The notes beneath the pieces are model-generated. The model had not been told where the DNA came from. It ran no database searches and saw only the letters and a list, made by a program, of their open reading frames with translations. A stretch of DNA of 64,000 bases from Pipra filicauda (lineage: Eukaryota; Chordata; Aves; Passeriformes; Pipridae): NCBI RefSeq assembly GCF_003945595.2, contig NW_024104898.1:1054001-1118000 (forward strand), in the 5' to 3' direction. The position numbers were made by a program, and so were the translations under genes. Positions within the stretch are counted from its first letter, which is position 1; each line of letters starts with the position of its first letter. Of this stretch, positions 1 to 12,600 are shown piece by piece.

Positions 1-3000
1 TCACAGAAAAATATTTCAGGGTAAACATAAAATATTGTATGAGAAGAAATCCAGTAGTGGGTGTGGGAGATAAGACAGTTACATTTATAAAATTACTAGA
101 ATAAAAGCAGAAGGATTCAGTAGCTGTTTGCTTTGTGTGTAGAACCAATCTGTCTAACATATGTGCATTATACGGAAATGCCTGATTACTTTCTGGAATG
201 TTAGTAACTAGAAATACTGATTAGAGATGGTTTAAAGTAGACATAGGTATCATCTAGTACATGAGAACTGTTAAATTCAAGGTAGTGTTCCTAACAAAGG
301 GGCGGAAAGGATGAAATGTCATGCTTTGTGAAAAGGATAATATACTCTTTCCTCTCCTTTAAAAAGATAAATCCATGTTGGATCGACAAAAACTAGATTT
401 CTAAAATATTTATCAATTTCACACACTGCAAGATGTATCTAAGTAGTCTTCTGTTTATGTTACTGAGCCTTTGAAGTAAAGGAAACTAGAATCTCAAGCT
501 CAGCAATGTTTAGTCCATCTCAGAAAGGGCCCAGGTGTGGTATGTCCTCAGAAATTGGCAAGCAAACGCTGTGTTACACCACTGGCAAGAGATTGAGGCT
601 AAGACTCTTTCCCCCTTAATTGTTTTGCCTGGATTCCTCACACTGAAATTGAGTATTTCATCTGTTGTGTCATAATATGAGAGATGCAACTGTAGGACAT
701 TTTACATTCTCCCTTAAGCAATACATTTTAAAAAGCATCATTTTCTCATAATGTGTGGAAGTTTAGGGTGCTCTTTACAGAAAAAAAATCCAAAAAACAT
801 TCAAAGACTCAAGTATCCTTGTTAGTAGTTTCTAGATAAAGAAGAGGATCAATATAATATAAAGGAAGATGTGTGCATGTGTCGTGTACAGACATCTTAC
901 TCTGGGATTTTTAGATGCAACCTGCTGCATTGGTCTTCTTTACAGGGTCAGGTATGATTGTGGTTGGGCTAGAGCAGAGTAAAGACAGTTGTCATAACTT
1001 GAATGTGATTCAATCTCTTGCTCAAGAGTTCATTATTGAGTTCATCCTTGGACTCCGATGTTTGCTTATGTCTTTAATGTTAACACTCTTGAAATGTCAT
1101 GTGCACTCAATTGCAAACCAGCAAAATGACTCCTGAAATGCAGCTTAGCATTAATACTGTTTTGTGTGAGTATAAGATGTTAGTAATAAGTGGTTATATG
1201 TATTCCTGAGAGATGTCATTGTTCTGCATTTTTGCCCCTGGTGTTGTCATTTTTTTAAAAAATAATGCTGACAGTGCAAATGTAAGAAAATAATTTTGCA
1301 TACAGAAAACTATTTATATGCAGAAAAGCTTGATAGTATTTTAGAAATGTTAAACTTCTTTCAGGACTGTTCTTTGTGGCTAACTCTCTTGGTTTTCTCT
1401 GAGCCTGCTGCTGGAGCCCTTGCTATCAGATTTATTTTTTAAAATTGTGTTTTGTTATTGCAATAGAATGTTTATGTTAAAAGTTGTCAAAATACAAACA
1501 TTAGGATGAATTCAGAGGTGAATATAGAGATATAATACTACTAAGGCCACTTAAAGATTTCTTTTTCTCTTTACTTCCCTAAGCAGAAGTTTGTAATATC
1601 AAGGTTGTCTTAATGTTACTAAAATAACCAAATAATGAATTTTTTTAGTTTGCCGCATCTTTACCTGACACTTCTGAATTACAACCACGAATCTGAAGAG
1701 AAAATAATTTAGGATGAATCAATTAGAAAGTTAAAGGGCAGCAGGTAAGATGTAGGGAAGAGTCTAAACGGGAGGATAGCATCATTAGTGTAGTTCATGC
1801 CTCTGTGCCTTTTGTGAGTTATTGTTAGAGTTTCTGCAATTAGAAAGAACTAAGTTTAGAGTGATTGCACAGACCTATATGTGGCACCTCTGGTTTTCAA
1901 CTTTTACCTAAAATTTGTGGTGTTTAGAAGCACTGTATTTACAAGAGTGTTGCTTCCCCTCAGTGGATGCCATCCCTGCTTTCCTGTGAAAATATATGTT
2001 GGGTAGAACTGTGTACTAGTCCCTGCACTTTTGGTGTACTAAGTAACATGATGGATGAAAGATGCCCTAACAGCTGTGGGGCATGTAGTAATGCTGGATA
2101 AGTGTAGTACTCATAGACAAAATTAATCTGCTCTTTGTGATGCATCCAATGGAAATACTGTAATATAAATGAGCAGTTCAGAGTTTTCCTTGGAGAGCCT
2201 GTTGACGTAATTGTGAATAGTGTTACACTTGAATAGCTGATAGCATGTAAGTAGAAAAGGCAAAGAGCGGTGAGGGAAAGTGGGACAGAAACTCTTGTGT
2301 TCCCTGAGGTGTAAAAGAAAAGGAATTTGGAGAGTCAGATGAGGAACCTTTCAAAACACCTTCTTAATTTTCTCAAACACTGTTACAGGAAGGGAGTTTC
2401 CATCCATCCTACGGGCTTGTTTGGGTAAGCATGGGCTATTTATTAGGAATTAGGAGGATTTAGGTGCTTGGAATTTGTTTTGTTACACATTGTTTTGATT
2501 ATATGAAACCATTTGGACTTGATTAAATTAATTTATCTGGAGCTGTTCAAGGTTGTTTGAGTATCGAAAACAAATTAGATTATGTAATTACATGGACAAA
2601 GTGTATCAGTGGTTTCTTAGCTGTTTTGTTGATGATTTCATGCCCTGTTCTTGTGTTTCCAACCTGTAGCTGTGGCAGCTTTATTGGGATTCATCTTGCA
2701 AATGTTCTTTTTCTGTGCCTTGAGAAGTCTCTCAGAGACTCCCTGTGGGGGCTTCTTGATGCACCTTCTCTGCTTGGCTCATTTCAAACAGCAATACCCA
2801 CCAAGCTGTGCCAGACTGAAAAGAGCTAAGGCTTTTGGGTGCCAGAGAAATCAAAGCTTGCCAATTAAATTCCCAATCATGGAAAGAATACTTAAAATGT
2901 TTGTGTTTTTATAAAGCTGTCTCCACATTTCTAAAGGATGTATGTTCATTTATGGTAAAAAATAATTAAGTTTGTTCAGTCATATGTTGGCTGTTCCTTA

Positions 3001-3802
3001 AGAGACCATTGAGAGACTTAGCTTACAGCAGATCCAAATGAGGAATTTGTTGCCTTTCTTAGGTCCATTAATACTTTCTTTGCTTTATCTGTAAGATACC
3101 CACACACTGAACTGAAATTTCTTCTCATCTTATGTGACCTATCTTCACATTTTTGTCAGTCTCTAAGAAGCTAGAGGGTTTTGTACCATAATGGGTATTT
3201 TTATTTCCTTTTTTTTTTCCTTTTCAGAGGAAATGGCAACAACCAAGTGAGAACCAGTGCCCTTTGTCTGAATGCTGGTTTTGAACATATGAGCAAACCA
3301 GACATCTTCTAATGGTCTCTCTCAGCACATGGGTCTGCTTTTTGTCAGGAATGTCCCCTATGCCTCTGGCAGTATTCTGCTGTTCTGTTTAAGTCCTTTA
3401 AGGTCAATGACAAGACAAAACAAAGCAAAATCTCACATCAGAGGTTTAGCTGTTCAAACATACCCTGGCTTTGTATTTTGTTCCTATCTTAAATGGTCTT
3501 TTCCCCAGGGCTCCTTGGTCTTTACTAAACTGAGGTTCCCAGACCCTTGTCAAGGAAAAGTAGAGTTTCCTTCCTTTGCTTTTTCAGAGGCTTATCCTCC
3601 TCCAACTCACTTTTCTCAAATGGTCTCTGTGTAATTCCAGCTCTAGTGAAGTTGTGTGCCTGTGATTTCCAGCACCAGTTATGTAGCCCCTTCTCCTGGC
3701 CATAAACTACCTGAGGAAGTAACACAGGAAGTGTGTGTGCTGCTTACATCTATTTAAAATTAGCAGAAATTTTATTTCAGTGTGGGTGGTGTTTGTTTGT
3801 TT

Positions 3803-3842
3803 GGGGGGGGGGGGTCTGTTTTGGTTAACTTTTTTTTTTTTT
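3803..3842. repeat. G12 homopolymer followed by T13
   Basis: Twelve consecutive G bases (3803-3814) follow a GTTT-type run, and a T13 run begins 15 bases after the last G. This is low-complexity intron sequence, prone to slippage and sequencing error. Confidence 0.85.
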
Positions 3843-4717
3843 AAGTATATTCTCAGGATAGATTTCATGTATTCTCATTGAAAGTTCATTCCTCGTACAG
3901 GCCAGACCTTCAAGAGATGTAAATCAGTATCAGTTGACTGAGTGATTTGTACCATGTGTTAATGTGGGCAGCTTGGAACTTTTATTTCCTGTTATGTGTA
4001 AATATTGAGGCATCGAAAATTCTTTAATATTTACCCCATACTAAACCTTTTAGAGTTATTCGTTTCCACTTATTTGCACAAGTTATTTGTGTGAATATCC
4101 ACACAACTGTTTGCCAGTTATGAAAAGGGAATGGACACACTCTTTTCTATTGGCGTCTTCCTTCTCAGTATTTTTAGCACAAACTTTTTGCTTTAAACAA
4201 AGCTTTTGACATGTCCATTCATTCAATACCCAGTGGACTACTGCAGGAGAGGAGTGCCTGAAGAGTGCCCTGTAATGCAGAGATACCTACACAACTTGGC
4301 CTTCTAGATACCACCTACTTTATAGGAAGAGGAGGTCAGAAGAAACTAATTTATTTTTGGTGGAAATACTGGGTATACTTTTATTATTTAAAATATATAT
4401 TTTGCATGTTACCTTGTTGCCTTGAGGCTGGAGAGGGCGAGAAGAAAATCTATGGGTTAGACTTCTTGCACTCAATGAATTCCACAGGGAGACTATTTCT
4501 GTTTGCCTCTGTTTCAGTGCACTTCATTCAAACACCAAACTACTCCCCCCTTAATGCTATTTTGCACTGTTTCATTATGTGATGTTACTTTTGCAGAAAA
4601 AACACCTTAGTGTTCAACCTTGCTCAGGCACATCTTTAAAAGTACTGAAATTCTTTTTATGTCATCTCCACTACAGCACGTCCGCTTGTTTGTGGCTGCT
4701 CAGGAAGAAATGGTACC

Positions 4718-4741
4718 AGAGAGAGAGCGAGAGAGAGAGAG
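4718..4741. repeat. (GA)n microsatellite
   Basis: The sequence is a run of GA dinucleotides about 24 bases long, interrupted once by a C. It is an ordinary short microsatellite in the first intron and gives no sign of function. Confidence 0.9.
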
Positions 4742-6467
4742 CTGTCATGCTTTGGTTACTTCGGGGGTTGACCTCCCTTCATTTTACCCTGAAGTAACAG
4801 CAGTTCTGTAAGGACATCTTTTATACACTTAGATAAAGTCCCAACATGGATTGGGACCCAAAAAATTGAGGCTTGCGCTGGCGTGGATAGCCTTCCAGCA
4901 TCAACAAGGCCTGCTAGCACAGTCCTACAGCTTGAAGTACTTTCAGTCAGTTTATGTGAATTTAAAATACGAGATAAGAGAAGAAAAATATTAAATATAC
5001 ATTTGCAGAGCACATTGGAAAAACAGTTCTGACTGTTTACATTTGTTCCTGGCCTTATCTGGCAATCAGGCACCATCTGCGACGGGCCAGGTTGATTGTG
5101 CTGTTTCTTGAGCACACTTCCTGGGCCAAGGGAATTACGCAGCTAGGTTGGAACTCCTTGGGCTGCTGAGTGTCTTACTTTGTCTTCTTGTGACACACAA
5201 CACACAGGTTCCTTTTCCAATACTGACCTTCTATGGTATTCACACTAGTAATAGTCTATGGTTGTCCAGAGGTAACAGCACTTGGAATAATGAGCACTAG
5301 GTTCTTAATTACCTTGCATTATCTACAGTTTCTCATTTTTGTGATAATTCACTATAGACCGAGCAATACCAGTCCAGTGAAATGCCATGATTACTGTAAA
5401 TATTTTAATTAATTTTTTCTCAGAAGTCAGACTTTATCTTAAATCTGACAAATGGATACTCTATATTATTTCTCAAGTAATATTTGATTTCTGAAAAAAT
5501 GACCTTACTTCGTCTTGAACAAAAACTTATGGTATTTTTCCTGTTGTTTTCACATCATTTAGTTTTTGAAAATGCTGACAGCTCAGCTAGATTGTGATAC
5601 ATTATAAAGTCCTACATCATATTTTTAGAAAGTACTGAACTATGCCTATTACTGTTTGTATCTCTGAGTTAAGAAATAGTTTTCATTTGATGTTGACATT
5701 TTTTATGTTTCATCTCATAATTTATATTGGTGTAGATGTGCAAGTGCTAGCTGGCGCAGAAGTAATTACCCTTGTCTTTATATTGGAGTCTTTATATTTT
5801 AGTACTTTGGAATTTTTTTCTGAAATCATTTGAGTAGAATCTCTTGATATTTTTATGATCTTCATGGTTGGTTGCAAATTAGCTTCTTTTATCTGAGAGA
5901 GAAATGTTAAACAAAAATTCAGATACTCAGTGAGAAATAGTTTTCTAGAGAACGACCAAGGCTTAAAGTGAAAGTGGAAAATTTGTCCCCAGTACTGTCT
6001 ACGCTCTGATGAGTTTTTTCCCAGCCTTCCAGGGAAATGTAAGTGGTCCAGGATTTTCAGAAATGGGAGGCTGACAAAGTAAGAGTACCTGTACTGAAGG
6101 GTGAATAAGAGGTGTAACCAGGCACCATATTAATTTAGTGTCTTGCTTAATAGCATAATGAAATAAAATAACTGGGATAGCTAAGGGAAGAATGTGCTTT
6201 GACATGCAAAGAAGATGAGAACAAGGCAGAGTTCAGAAGGAGGGTTTGTAATGGAAGGAAGGTGAAAACCAGATAGAAGTCTCAAGGAGGGGAAGGGAAA
6301 TGGTTCTACCACAAGGCAACTAAAAGATGGATAGTCATTCCTCAAATGTCAGAAGAACAAAGGCCTCCAACCCTATTCCTTTCCTCCTCAACTTTTCTGT
6401 GGTATGTGGTCAGATAATACTAAAGTTAAACTCATTAACAAAATTTTTCTTTCTGTTTTTGTTTCAG

Positions 6468-6692
6468 TGATTTGCCATCTTCCATGCATGAATGGAGGCC
6501 AGTGTAGTTCTAGAGATAAATGCCAGTGCCCTCCTAACTACACTGGTAAACTTTGTCAGATCCCTGTACAGACTGCCACTTCTCCAAAACACTACCATCA
6601 CCCGCAACAGGTGAACAAGGCTGTAGGATCACAAGTTATCCATTCTACTCATACTTTACCACTGACGATGTCTGGACAACAAGGTGTAAAAG
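6468..6692 (+). CDS. LTBP1: LTBP1 exon A: non-calcium EGF module plus start of linker
   Basis: The exon is 225 bp, entered in phase 1 after a TTTCAG acceptor and closed by AG|GTAACT. It encodes about 75 residues. The first ~30 form an EGF module with six cysteines ([11 protein letters not shown], then KCQC, then LC). There is no D-x-D-E calcium motif before the first cysteine, so this is the non-calcium EGF that lies upstream of the first eight-cysteine module in LTBP1. An N-Y-T glycosylation sequon sits just before the sixth cysteine. The remainder is a His/Gln-rich linker ending in SGQQGVK. The match to mammalian LTBP1 is near-identical over the EGF. In the family, this N-terminal part contributes to matrix attachment. 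Confidence 0.96.
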
Positions 6693-9600
6693 GTAACTTC
6701 TTCTTTGTTAAATATTTTTTCCTTTAACTAGCTTTGGGTATTCAGCCAGTAACAATAGTGATACACCTACCTGTACTGGAGATTGACACCACAACTTAAA
6801 TCGTGAGCTTACCAGAATGGCTGGAACATATTTTGCTCGATGACTGAAGCACTAAGAAATAATAGTGGTATTGAAAAGAGTTTTTAAGTAAATTTACTTT
6901 GCCTTATGGTGCAATTTAATACAGATTGCAGAGTCAAGGGGATTTCTTCCAGAAGTGTAGACCTGTTCAAAAAGATAATGGTTGTGGCTGAACAGAGTCC
7001 ATAAATTGCAGTATACCTAGATAGAGAGTTGCAGGTCATTCCATGATTACTAATGGAGAGAAGAGACAATGCTTTTCAACATAACAGAAATTTAAATCTA
7101 ATGTAAAACTAAAAATACAATCCATGTTAATCTTATATAATTTGGCACAGTCCTATAAGTTAATTTTGTGATGAATTTTTTAGTGTAGGTAGGCCGTGAT
7201 ATGATTCAGTTAAATAGAACATTCTTTCCAGGTCAAAGAAAAATATAATTTAAAAAAGGGTAAGATTTTCATACTGCTAATGCTGTGAAGGCAGCAGAAG
7301 ATAAGAAACAAGGAAATCGATCATGTTAATCAAATATTGCCCAAAGAAAGTTCATTCAGCTTCAGATTCTGTTTTCCTTAGTACTTTTTTGGTGAGGTGA
7401 CACATTCTAATGACTTTGAAGAGAAGTGTTGAATTTGTCTCTAGTACGTCCTATGACAGTAGGTAGCATTTTATCTGGGTGGGATCCTGTCTATATGGAG
7501 AGACCCCTGCAACTCAGATTCACAACATATGAAATAATGTGACGTTTGTTTGTTTGTTTGAGTAGTCAGCTTGATTTTTTTCTGTTTGGTTTTTTTTTTT
7601 TGTCAAGGGTAATTTTACAATTAGCTCTCCAAGGTTGGTACCTCTGAATAAAAGCAAAATAAATAGGTAAAGATGTGAGGAGGCTCAGTTGCTGGCAACT
7701 AGTTCCGGAATAACTTTGCTAAAACAAGCCAAATTATTTATATGTTTGTGATAAATATAATCTAATGTAGTAATTCTGTTTTCAGAAAGTGACATAGCTG
7801 TGAAGGAAGTGTTGACAGTAACCTGGAAACGCAATATTTTACAAGTACTTTTGAGTATCTGCTGGGTCAGAAGAAGAGACTATAATTACCTAAACATTTA
7901 GCAGAGCAGCAATATATTTCTGTTCCTGTGTAATTACAGATGAAATAATTTTAGACAATATGGTGGACCATAAAAACCAAATTTTTAAGATGCAGTTGTT
8001 TTTCAGATCTAGAGTTCCTCTCTTAAAATGCACAATAGGTTTCTCATTGCTAAAGAGTCTGATCTCTTGAATCAGACCTTTAAGTCCTCATAGGAACCAT
8101 TAGCAGTCACAATGCCTTTTCTTCTCTTTCTATGCACAAATGAGAATGTTGGATTGTTGAGAGAGGAATATTTCATTTCTTTAAAGGAAATAATAAAACA
8201 ATCCTGAAATGGCTGGCAGAAATAAAAATCAACGCATCTAGGCAGTGATCCAAGACCTGGAGAGGATTGTGATAGTAATACTGTATGGGAGGACCCAGCC
8301 TAAATTTTCAGCATCTGAACATCTCTGGTTGGATTGATAGATTAAAGTAGAGCAGTTAGTGATTTCTTTTGAGGACTAAGATATTTTTTAGATTTAGCAG
8401 CTAGAGAAACTAGTTGAAGGGATTCCTCTTCATACATAAAAATGTATGACGTGGGAGATTGACCCAGACACAGGAAACACTAACTTTGTTATGCAGGTTA
8501 CAAACTATAAAGCTTTTTACACACCTCTTCTCCCTGCCCACTCCAGTAATAATTTGAATTACATCTTTAAAGGGATTTTGTGCTCCAGTGAAAAGAGGCC
8601 TGAGAGTCATAAGCACTTCTGTGAAGGTTACATTGACTGGAGGGTCTCAGTCTACAAACCCAGACTTAAAACTACAACCATATTTAAAAATGGAAGTATC
8701 TGAAAATAATTTCCTCCGTCTTTATCTGCCAAACCCTGAATTCAAAGTTCAACAAAGGGAGTGGTGATTTTAGATGGTTCAGATGCTGGCAACTCTTGCA
8801 GGGGCAATCTCAGGACTTGGCAGGTACATAAAGGTGAAGGGTTGAAATCTGAAGCTTTTTCTGTGTTCCAGAGAAAGATGATGGATCTGAAAAAGAAAAT
8901 AAAACTTACTATATATCCAAAAATAACTCAGTAGAGTTTGAATTCTGGAACTTTGAATGGGATTCTTATTACACAGTATGACCACAAATATTAATGTCAG
9001 ACCAGCCAATTTGGACATCCATGTTTATGTAGCAGTCTTTACAATCTTATAATGTTGTTCTTTCCTGTGTGAAGAGTTTTCATTTTCTTGCTTTGTTAGT
9101 GAGGCTCTATGCATTCTTTCAGCCTTCCCTCTAACCCCCAAATTTGGTCTTCGTTTATATTTCAGTTGCTTTAAGGCACTCTGTAAAAATTCTGATGTAC
9201 AAAAAAGAAATGTCTTAGAGGTGCCTAAGATATATTTTTCACATATTTTATTACCAATTTTTTTATATGTTTTTCCTTCAATTATTTTAGTGAAGTTCCC
9301 TCCTAACATAGTGAATATCCATGTGAAACATCCCCCAGAAGCCTCAGTTCAGATCCATCAAGTTTCAAGAATTGACAGCACATCAACAGGACAAAAAGCG
9401 AAAGTACCTCAGCCAGTACATCCACAGGTCTCTTACCAAGGTCTTCCATATCAGAAGACCCAGAAAGGACATACAACTTACACAAATCAACAACCCATTC
9501 CTCATATGTTTCCTGTTTCAGTTAAAACTCAGCTTGGGCGCTGCTTTCAGGAGACTGTTGGGACGCAGGTAAGAAATGTTTGCTAAGGCTTTTAAGACAG

Positions 9601-12600
9601 GTAGCTTTAAAGCAATATTATAAAAGAATGAAAAAAAATTCACCAATTGCTGGGAAAGGACGCATTTGACATTGTTTTCTGAAAGAAAATTATTGTGAGA
9701 ATGTAAAATTCTTACAAAATTTTTCTGAACCTCTTTCTCCTTCAGGCTACTGTCTTTATTTTCAACAGTCTTGGATTCCTGACGTTTTGATGTCAGTTCT
9801 TCTAGCCACAACTTCTCCATTTATAAGCTATTTCTCCAAATTAAAAAAAAACCCATGACTTAAATCCAATCTCTAACTTCCCTGATTGAACAGCTAAGGT
9901 TGTTCATTTCCACAGTTTTTCCTGTCCTTTGGTTTAATGAGTCTTTTTGCATATGTATCTCAACAGCCAGTATTTTTTAAGCAGTTACCATTTTAATGGA
10001 AATTCCTATTCAGCATCTCTATGTGTTTTACAGTATTGTAGGGTAATGTTTTGAATCTGTTGAAATATGACCATTGAATGGGGTAGAAAAACCTTAGTTC
10101 AGTTAGAAATAATTTTTTACATCAGGTTTTGCATATGACTATCCAAAATTGTGTATCTTCTTTCAGCTCCTGAAAGCATTTTCACAAGATACACAGTTTT
10201 ATTTTTGCATATATATTTAAATATACACTGAGATGATAAGGATACATGAAGAGACTGTTAAAAAGTTAGTAAAATCCTGTTATTTATTGCTTATCACCAT
10301 GCTGAAATTTAACTTTTCAGATCCAGTGTTTTTAAGCTGAATGAGTGCCTCAGACTGAAATTTTGTGAGAGGTTTCAGAAAAATCACTTGTTTTGGGAGG
10401 CAATGTTAGAGAATGAATATGTTGTTTTTCTCAGGCTAAAAAATTACAACTTTATAATTGAAGATTTGAATTTTAAATTTATCACAAATGCCACTCTGCT
10501 TTCAGTCCTTCCAGTAATATGTACCCAAAGTTAGCCAATTTTCAAACATCTGAAATTATATCTATTTTCAGTATATTCCACAAACATTTGTAAGATGTTG
10601 GCAGCAAAATTATCCAAAGATTTCACCATGGTCTGCCTTCCCCTCAGAGGGATGGCACCCATCTTCCCTGAAATGCTGGACTACAGCAAAGTGCCCTTTA
10701 CAAGTGTATCTTCTAGCTGTTTCTTTGAGCTGTCACTGAAATTTTTTAAAGGCTCTTAAGCAGCGTGCAACACCCTGGCCCCCAATTTAAAAAAAAAAAA
10801 AAAGGAAAGAAGAAACCTCACTCCCTGACTCACAAATGGGCAAGAAAGAGACTTTGGAAAGGAGTGGTAATGGGGAACAGAGAGGAGTAGAAGCAGGATG
10901 CTGTCAGACCCAGGTAATGGCAATGTAGTGTAGTCGTTAGATGGTAAGTAGTGATAGCAGTTACCTTCTGGAATCATAGAATGTTAAGGGGTTGGAAGGG
11001 ACCTTAAAGATCATCTAGTCCCAACACCCCCCACTAGACCATGCTAGACCATCTCATGAGGGCAATGACAAATAATTCACTCTGAAAAATGCTGTGGAAG
11101 AAGCAAATTTAAATGTCATAATGCACCGAAAATGTTTCTAAAACACCAGAGTTAAGTTTGTGTATGGAATGTTATAGGCTAGTATTCACTGATTCTTGAA
11201 CGCCTGATTTGGGATCTGCAATTAATTTACGCTGATGAGCTCTTTGTGCTTGTCTGTTTAAGGAATAGTAAAACCTTCAATTTTTTCTTTGACAGCTGTT
11301 GAAGCACATGTTCAAAAGAAAGTTCATGGATTTCACATGACAAAATGAAGCAGGGCCTGTGTCAAACAACTATTTATCTCTGTTTCCTAAGAATGAGCAA
11401 TCTAACATGGCATTATGATGCACAATCATAAAAATCTGGAAATAATTATGATAATTAATACTTGTTTAGTATCTATTTGTAGTTCTATTTGTACTCATAT
11501 ATAGAGGAATCCAAAATTCCTTCCTTGGTCTTACACTTGGCAATAGGTGCTCTGTCTTTTATCTCCTACCTCTCATGCTTGATCATTTCCTGTGTGTTGT
11601 TTCTGAGGTATGCATAAGCGAGGCATTTTGAATGACATACCAAAACTTTGTGTCCTATGCCTGCCCCTCACATTACAATGGTTTTAAAACTAAAATTTAC
11701 TCATCACTCTCTGGAAGACAGTAGCTCGCTCCTTTTAAAGGAGGAGAAAAGGGAAAATATGCTTCCATTGCCCTCACGTCTGACTTGCAATCCTACTAAA
11801 TGCTTAGTCACCAATTTTGATAATTTTTTTTTTCAGTATTCCCCTGGAAAAATGTGTCTTTGCAGTGCTCTCAAGAAAGGGTAGTGCCTCCTACTTTAGA
11901 ATAGTGCATGTTCTCATTTTTTACAGATTTCATCGATCCTTTCAATGTCAGTCTTGAAGAAGAGCATAGTAAGGATTTCAGATATGTCTTTTGTTATGTA
12001 ATTTAATGGATCAATTTAGAATTGGAGTTCTAGGATGGCATTTTGTAGAGCATTCATTTAAGACCTTGCCATACATATAGGTCTAAGTGACTTGTCGACT
12101 ATTCAAATTTGAATCTGAAATGTTGTTTTTCCTGCACTCAGGCAGTGCATATTATTTATTTGTATGTTAAATATACCTTGAACTGGGAAAAACACTTAAT
12201 TTTTTTTACTTTTAAATAGATCTATTCTAAAAGAATTAGTTTTTTTGTTTCCTTCATATTTGCTTTGCTATATTTGAGGGTTCTCTTTATCTGTTCAGAT
12301 GAAATACTAAATTGAGGTTTCCCTGTTAGGAACAATGTGTTGCAAGTCCTTTCTGGAGTCGATGCTGGATAATTTTGATATCCATACTTTGTTCAACAAT
12401 CATCAGTTTTTATACATTTTTTTGCAGGGTGGATTGTGTACTTGGCTTCAGAAATGTTTTATTAAATATCCTGGGATCAGAGATGAATTTACTGTGTATA
12501 GAGCAGATTGATGGAAGGATATGTGTGTGGCCTCTTGTAAGCAAATCAACCAAGTTAGTAGGGACTCTGGTCCAGGCTAAAAGCACAAGATTAAAAAAGT

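Larger units (their letters stand above)
1..6467 (+). other. Intron upstream of exon A (partial)
   Basis: This is presumably the 3' part of an LTBP1 intron, because exon A opens in phase 1 and needs an upstream exon. I looked for the preceding LTBP1 exon and for the short-isoform first exon with its signal peptide and saw neither. Contents are AT-rich unique sequence with a G12 run (3803-3814), a T13 run (3830-3842) and a GA repeat (4718-4741). Open frames here are about 120 codons or shorter, lack coding character, and look like chance. Confidence 0.7.

Noticed and set aside
915..1136. A 73-codon open frame near the left end as a small gene
   Set aside because: No similarity, promoter, splice context or conserved motif can be seen; frames of this length are expected by chance here.
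3228..3246. A 19-bp micro-exon between a strong T-rich acceptor and GTGAGA
   Set aside because: Nineteen bases would shift the frame between the upstream exon and exon A, and LTBP1 has no extra residues there as I recall. It looks like a chance acceptor/donor pair.
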